A DNA stretch of 64,000 bases from Actinobacillus sp. (GTDB lineage: Bacteria; Pseudomonadota; Gammaproteobacteria; Enterobacterales; Pasteurellaceae): assembly GCA_020026155.1 (NCBI GenBank), contig JAHHQX010000008.1, positions 38,021-102,020 on the forward strand, written 5' to 3'. Made by a program: the position numbers and the translations under genes. Each line of letters begins with the position of its first letter. The stretch's first letter is position 1. The notes under the pieces were generated by a model, which worked only from the letters and a program-made list of their open reading frames with translations, searched no databases and was not told the DNA's origin. Positions 61,031 to 64,000 of this stretch are shown here, piece by piece.

Positions 61031-62395
61031 ATGAATAAACCAGAATTACTTTCCCCAGCGGGCTCACTTAAAAATATGCGCTATGCATTTGCGTATGGTG
61101 CAGATGCCGTTTATGCAGGGCAACCACGTTATAGCTTACGTGTGCGTAACAATGAATTTAACCACGCGAATTTAAAAATTGGTATTGATGAAGCTCACGC
61201 ACTTGGTAAGAAATTTTATGTTGTGGTAAATATTGCACCGCATAACTCAAAATTAAAAACATTTATCAAAGACTTAGAACCTGTTATAGCAATGAAGCCT
61301 GATGCACTAATCATGTCTGATGCAGGGCTTATTATGATGGTGCGCGAAGCATTTCCTGACATGCCAATTCATCTTTCAGTTCAAGCGAATGCAGTAAACT
61401 GGGCAACAGTTAAATTCTGGCAACAAATGGGCTTAACCCGCGTGATTTTATCTCGCGAATTATCAATCCAAGAGATCGCAGAAATTCGTGAAAAAGTACC
61501 TGAAATGGAACTTGAAGTATTCGTCCATGGTGCACTTTGCATGGCATACTCTGGTCGTTGCCTACTTTCTGGATACATCAATAAACGTGATCCTAACCAA
61601 GGAACTTGTACCAATGCGTGCCGTTGGGAATATTCCGTAACTGAGGGCAAAGAAGACGAAGTCGGAAATATCGTTAACGTAGGTGAAGAAATCCCTGTTA
61701 AAAATATTGCACCAACTTTAGGGGAAGGTCCAACAACAGAAAAAGTTTTCTTATTAGCAGAAAGTCAACGCCCTGAAGAACAAATGGCGGCATTTGAAGA
61801 TGAACATGGCACTTACATCATGAACTCTAAAGATTTACGTGCAGTTCAACATGTCGAAGAATTAACAAAACTTGGCGTGCATTCTCTAAAAATCGAAGGT
61901 CGTACTAAATCTTTCTATTACTGTGCACGTACCGCTCAAGTTTATCGTAAAGCGATTGATGATGCCACAGCGGGCAAACCATTTGACGAAAGCTTAATGA
62001 CAACTTTAGAAAGTCTTGCTCACCGTGGCTATACAGAAGGTTTCTTACGTCGTCATACCCACGATGAATATCAAAATTATGATTACGGTTATTCCATCTC
62101 TGAACGTCAACAATTTGTAGGTGAATTTACTGGAAACCGTAATGCAGAAGGTATGGCAGAAGTTGCAGTTAAAAATAAATTCCTACTAGGGGACAGTGTA
62201 GAAGTGATGACTCCGCAAGGTAATATCACGATGCAAATTAATCGCCTTGTAAACCGTAAAGGTGAAGAAGTGGAGGCAGGTAAAGGTGATGGACATTTTG
62301 TATTCCTTGATGTTCCTCAAGATTTAGATCTGAATTTTGCTTTACTTATGCGTAATCTAACCGATACGAATACACGTAATCCACATAGTAAATAA
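61031..62395 (+). CDS. trhP: tRNA uridine 5-hydroxylation protein TrhP (U32 peptidase family, YegQ-like)
   Basis: Works in prephenate-dependent formation of 5-hydroxyuridine at the tRNA wobble position. It has 454 residues. The U32 core opens LLSPAGSLKNMRYAFAYGAD, and four cysteines that probably bind an Fe-S cluster are present (Cys170, 177, 193, 197 in CMAYSGRC and GTCTNAC). The C-terminal domain contains HRGYTEGFLRRHTHDEYQ. Two small hairpins (60988-61005 and 61006-61020) sit in the leader just before the ribosome site. Confidence 0.92.
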   Translation: MNKPELLSPAGSLKNMRYAFAYGADAVYAGQPRYSLRVRNNEFNHANLKIGIDEAHALGKKFYVVVNIAPHNSKLKTFIKDLEPVIAMKPDALIMSDAGLIMMVREAFPDMPIHLSVQANAVNWATVKFWQQMGLTRVILSRELSIQEIAEIREKVPEMELEVFVHGALCMAYSGRCLLSGYINKRDPNQGTCTNACRWEYSVTEGKEDEVGNIVNVGEEIPVKNIAPTLGEGPTTEKVFLLAESQRPEEQMAAFEDEHGTYIMNSKDLRAVQHVEELTKLGVHSLKIEGRTKSFYYCARTAQVYRKAIDDATAGKPFDESLMTTLESLAHRGYTEGFLRRHTHDEYQNYDYGYSISERQQFVGEFTGNRNAEGMAEVAVKNKFLLGDSVEVMTPQGNITMQINRLVNRKGEEVEAGKGDGHFVFLDVPQDLDLNFALLMRNLTDTNTRNPHSK

Positions 62396-62401
62396 AGTTA
62401 A

Positions 62402-62426
62402 AAAGGCATCGTAATGATGCCTTTGC
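62402..62426. terminator. Hairpin terminator between trhP and the lipoprotein pseudogene
   Basis: GGCATC-gtaat-GATGCC stem (62405-62421) flanked by AAA and TTT, between convergent genes. Confidence 0.7.
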
Positions 62427-62428
62427 TT

Positions 62429-62868
62429 TTATTCGAAAGATTTTCCTAGTTGCAGAGAACTTATTGCTTTTTTACAAGTTTCTAGCGAAACTTGTGACAA
62501 ACTTGATCCTGCCCATAGCAAACTAGGCCACAGATATTGGTGGAAACAATATATTTTGCCTGCTTGCATATTTACTTTGTAATGGTTGTAAGTCAATACA
62601 GATTCGGTAGCAAGTTGATGTTCACCTGGTTTGAGCTGTTTATAAAAGTACACATAAGCACCAGTTTCCCCAATAGGCTTTTTATCAACTACGAGGGTTT
62701 TCTTTACTGCCCCCCAAAAAATGAATTACGATAAATATATAATGCAGCTTTATCTTTCGGTGCAATAAATTGTTTAGCTTGTTGATCGGCCTCTTGAGTA
62801 GCGAGTGGTACCGTTGCACAACCACTCAATAGGCTTGTGCCAAGTAATGCAAGGATATATTTTTTCAT
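62429..62868 (-). pseudogene. Frameshifted small lipoprotein (DUF2846-like)
   Basis: The first part, from ATG 62868, reads MKKYILALLGTSLLSGCATV with lipobox LLSGC, then ALYIYRNSFFGGQ and a stop. The rest of the protein continues in another frame (VKKTLVVDKKPIGETGAYVY, FYKQLKPGEHQLATESVLTY) to a stop at 62429. The break is at a T6-G6 tract (62710-62721, C6A6 on the plus strand); adding one G restores a single frame of about 146 codons. It starts eight bases after the beta-barrel gene. It could be a true pseudogene, a slippage switch, or a sequencing error. Confidence 0.72.
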
Positions 62869-62876
62869 ACTATCCC

Positions 62877-63476
62877 TTAGAATTTAGCGCGAAGTGTTAG
62901 CCCACCACCAAGTGAGTTTGCAGGATCGCCACTGAGAAGATCCCAATTTGCGTTTACGCCTACAAGTAAGTTATCAATCACTTTGTATTCAACGCCACCT
63001 ACAACACCTAATCCCATATGGTTTGATTTTAATTCAATACCTTGATTAGCTAAACTTTGGGTTAATTGATCATCAGCTTTAAATTGTGTGTACATCACAC
63101 GTCCACCTACATATGGCTGAATATCCGCTTGATGTCTAAAATTATACACAGTCGTGATACCTACATTTTTAACTTTTAAGTTACCCTTAATGTAGGGATC
63201 GCTACTGGTTAACGTACCTAAATCTTCATAATTGATTTCGCTACGAACTGGACCAAAATCATAACCCAGTGCTATAGCGGGAGTAAAACCAGAACGTTCT
63301 AGTGGCTGAAGGTCTGCGTCCACAGAATCAAAAGGCATTTCCGTTCTTGCAAAATTTGCATTAGCAGAAACATAAATACCTTTATTATTCGTATTGATAG
63401 TGTTATCAAAATTATCTGCGTGAGCAGCAGCTACTAGCATAAGGCTCGGTGCGAGTACAAAAAGTGTTTTTTTCAT
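62877..63476 (-). CDS. Opacity-type outer-membrane beta-barrel protein
   Basis: A small outer-membrane protein, 199 residues from ATG 63476, with a signal peptide (MKKTLFVLAPSLMLVAAAHA). Alternating-residue strands follow (GIYVSANANFARTEMP, PAIALGYDFGPVRSEINYED, KVKNVGITTVYNF) and the chain ends LTLRAKF with a terminal Phe, typical of an eight-stranded barrel (OmpA/Opa-like fold). The specific role is unknown. The in-frame TTG at 63488 is rejected because GGAA precedes ATG 63476. Its start overlaps the stop of a tiny upstream ORF. Confidence 0.82.
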   Translation of the reverse strand: MKKTLFVLAPSLMLVAAAHADNFDNTINTNNKGIYVSANANFARTEMPFDSVDADLQPLERSGFTPAIALGYDFGPVRSEINYEDLGTLTSSDPYIKGNLKVKNVGITTVYNFRHQADIQPYVGGRVMYTQFKADDQLTQSLANQGIELKSNHMGLGVVGGVEYKVIDNLLVGVNANWDLLSGDPANSLGGGLTLRAKF

Positions 63477-63505
63477 AAAAATTTCCAAAGTTTAATTTGT
63501 TTCAT
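63473..63505 (-). CDS. 11-codon upstream ORF overlapping the beta-barrel gene start
   Basis: ATG 63505 begins MKQIKLWKFL and stops at TGA 63475-63473, overlapping the ATG of the next gene as ATGA. The DNA around its start (TTTGAAATTTTATGAAA) is a near copy of that around the real start (TTTGGAAATTTTTATGAAA), suggesting a short tandem duplication. Translation is not proven; the ribosome site is weak. Confidence 0.4.
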   Translation of the reverse strand: MKQIKLWKFL

Positions 63506-63521
63506 AAAATTTCAAAGTGTT

Positions 63522-63537
63522 GTTACTAAGAAGTAAC
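63522..63537. promoter_or_regulatory. Palindrome in the beta-barrel gene leader
   Basis: GTTACT-AAGA-AGTAAC, a 6-bp perfect inverted repeat 46 bases upstream of the gene. It may be an operator or an RNA hairpin. Confidence 0.3.
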
Positions 63538-63640
63538 GGCATAATTGTACAAAAAATAAGACAATAGCGAAATATAGTTAATTGTTTTGAGGTATTAAAA
63601 GTTAAAAATAAATTAATTTTAAAAACATGTTAAAAAAATG

Positions 63641-63668
63641 TTGCAAATGTAAAATAAAAGTCTATAAT
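63641..63668 (+). promoter_or_regulatory. Sigma-70 promoter of candidate small RNA, copy 1
   Basis: -35 TTGCAA (63641-63646), a 16-base spacer and a perfect -10 TATAAT (63663-63668). Confidence 0.7.
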
Positions 63669-63673
63669 GCACC

Positions 63674-63732
63674 CCATACCCTAAAAGTATGACTCCAAAC
63701 TTTAGCCCCATTTCCTCAATGGGGCTTTTTTT
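63674..63732 (+). ncRNA. Candidate small RNA, tandem copy 1
   Basis: A roughly 58-nt unit starting six bases after the -10 box. It has a 5' hairpin CATAC-N7-GTATG (63675-63691), an unpaired linker ACTCCAAACTTT, and a terminator AGCCCCATT-tcctc-AATGGGGCT (63704-63726) with a T run. Nothing in it codes convincingly. A 55-base core is repeated exactly 271 bases downstream. No known RNA family was recognised. Confidence 0.6.
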
Positions 63733-63911
63733 ATCTTGAAATCTAAGATATTCCATTCCTTGTCCAACCAAATTTCTCCAACCAATGTCTAACCACTTCA
63801 AAAGTAGAGTGTTAATCAAACAGATATGTAAGAAAACAAGTAAAAAACCTTAATTTTTGTATATAAATTTTGTTAAAAACAAATAAATATTATTTTTTTG
63901 TTAAAAAAGTG
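63733..63911. other. Spacer between the two candidate small RNAs
   Basis: An AT-rich 179-base stretch. I see no gene, hairpin or repeat in it apart from the GTTAAAAAA lead-in to the second promoter, which is shared with the first. Confidence 0.5.
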
Positions 63912-63939
63912 TTGCAAATGTGAATTAAAAGTCTATAAT
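63912..63939 (+). promoter_or_regulatory. Sigma-70 promoter of candidate small RNA, copy 2
   Basis: -35 TTGCAA (63912-63917), 16-base spacer, -10 TATAAT (63934-63939): the same layout as copy 1 with a few spacer changes. Confidence 0.7.
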
Positions 63940-63944
63940 ACGCC

Positions 63945-64000
63945 TCATACCCTAAAAGTATGACTCCAAACTTTAGCCCCATTTCCTCAATGGGGCTTTT
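63945..64000 (+). ncRNA. Candidate small RNA, tandem copy 2 (3' end at window edge)
   Basis: From CATAC at 63946 to the window end the sequence is identical to copy 1, including the 5' hairpin (63946-63962), linker and terminator stem (63975-63997). The window stops inside the T run, so further copies could lie beyond. Confidence 0.6.

Noticed and set aside
63689..63739. A 16-codon ORF (MTPNFSPISSMGLFLS) through the first small-RNA unit
   Set aside because: No ribosome site, and it reads through the terminator hairpin, so an untranslated RNA is preferred.
1..64000. tRNA or rRNA genes, insertion sequences, prophage, CRISPR arrays
   Set aside because: None seen: there is no cloverleaf-like sequence in the gaps, no transposase or phage protein, and no regularly spaced repeat array.

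Overview
The window reads as chromosome from a member of the Pasteurellaceae (Gammaproteobacteria), close to Haemophilus, Pasteurella and their relatives. The evidence is the AT-rich sequence, proteins closest to the Haemophilus/E. coli versions of each family, a complete gammaproteobacterial division and cell-wall (dcw) cluster, a two-partner-secretion adhesin locus, and the rpsF-priB-rpsR-rplI operon. I cannot name the species. The Haemophilus-type DNA uptake word AAGTGCGGT was found only once as an exact match, which is low for a member of this family.

Layout. 1-466: the start of menA (menaquinone synthesis), cut by the window edge. 649-7317: a tpsB-tpsA two-partner secretion pair (outer-membrane transporter plus a 1656-residue hemagglutinin-like exoprotein). 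7599-16393: tRNA modification (trmO), RNase E (rne), a CNNM/CBS membrane protein, SRP protein Ffh, phosphatidylserine decarboxylase and an FKBP prolyl isomerase. 16461-21287: DNA polymerase I, then tolB-pal without tolQRA upstream. 21369-39497: the dcw cluster on the minus strand, mraZ-rsmH-ftsL-ftsI-murE-murF-mraY-murD-ftsW-murG-murC-ddlB-ftsQ-ftsA-ftsZ-lpxC, which makes lipid II, builds the divisome and ends in the committed step of lipid A synthesis. 39893-46733: a full cytochrome c maturation operon ccmABCDEFGHI. 46924-49148: a Sel1-repeat lipoprotein, folB and plsY. 49179-56026: an L-ascorbate (ula) utilisation locus made of two divergent arms around a regulatory region with a perfect CRP site. 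56084-62395: plsB, lexA, the S6/PriB/S18/L9 operon and trhP. 62429-64000: an outer-membrane beta-barrel gene with a tiny overlapping upstream ORF, a frameshifted lipoprotein gene, and two tandem copies of a promoter-hairpin-terminator unit that looks like a pair of sibling small RNAs.

Most of the window is housekeeping. The accessory or unusual material is the TPS locus, the rearranged ula locus with a fused EIICB, and the last 1.6 kb. The best candidates for something undescribed are the tandem small-RNA units at 63.64-64.0 kb, the 11-codon coupled upstream ORF before the beta-barrel gene, and a 20-bp repeat (consensus ACGCCYCAATTTTCGGAAAA) found between genes at six loci. All functional calls rest on recognised motifs and family knowledge; no database search was run.
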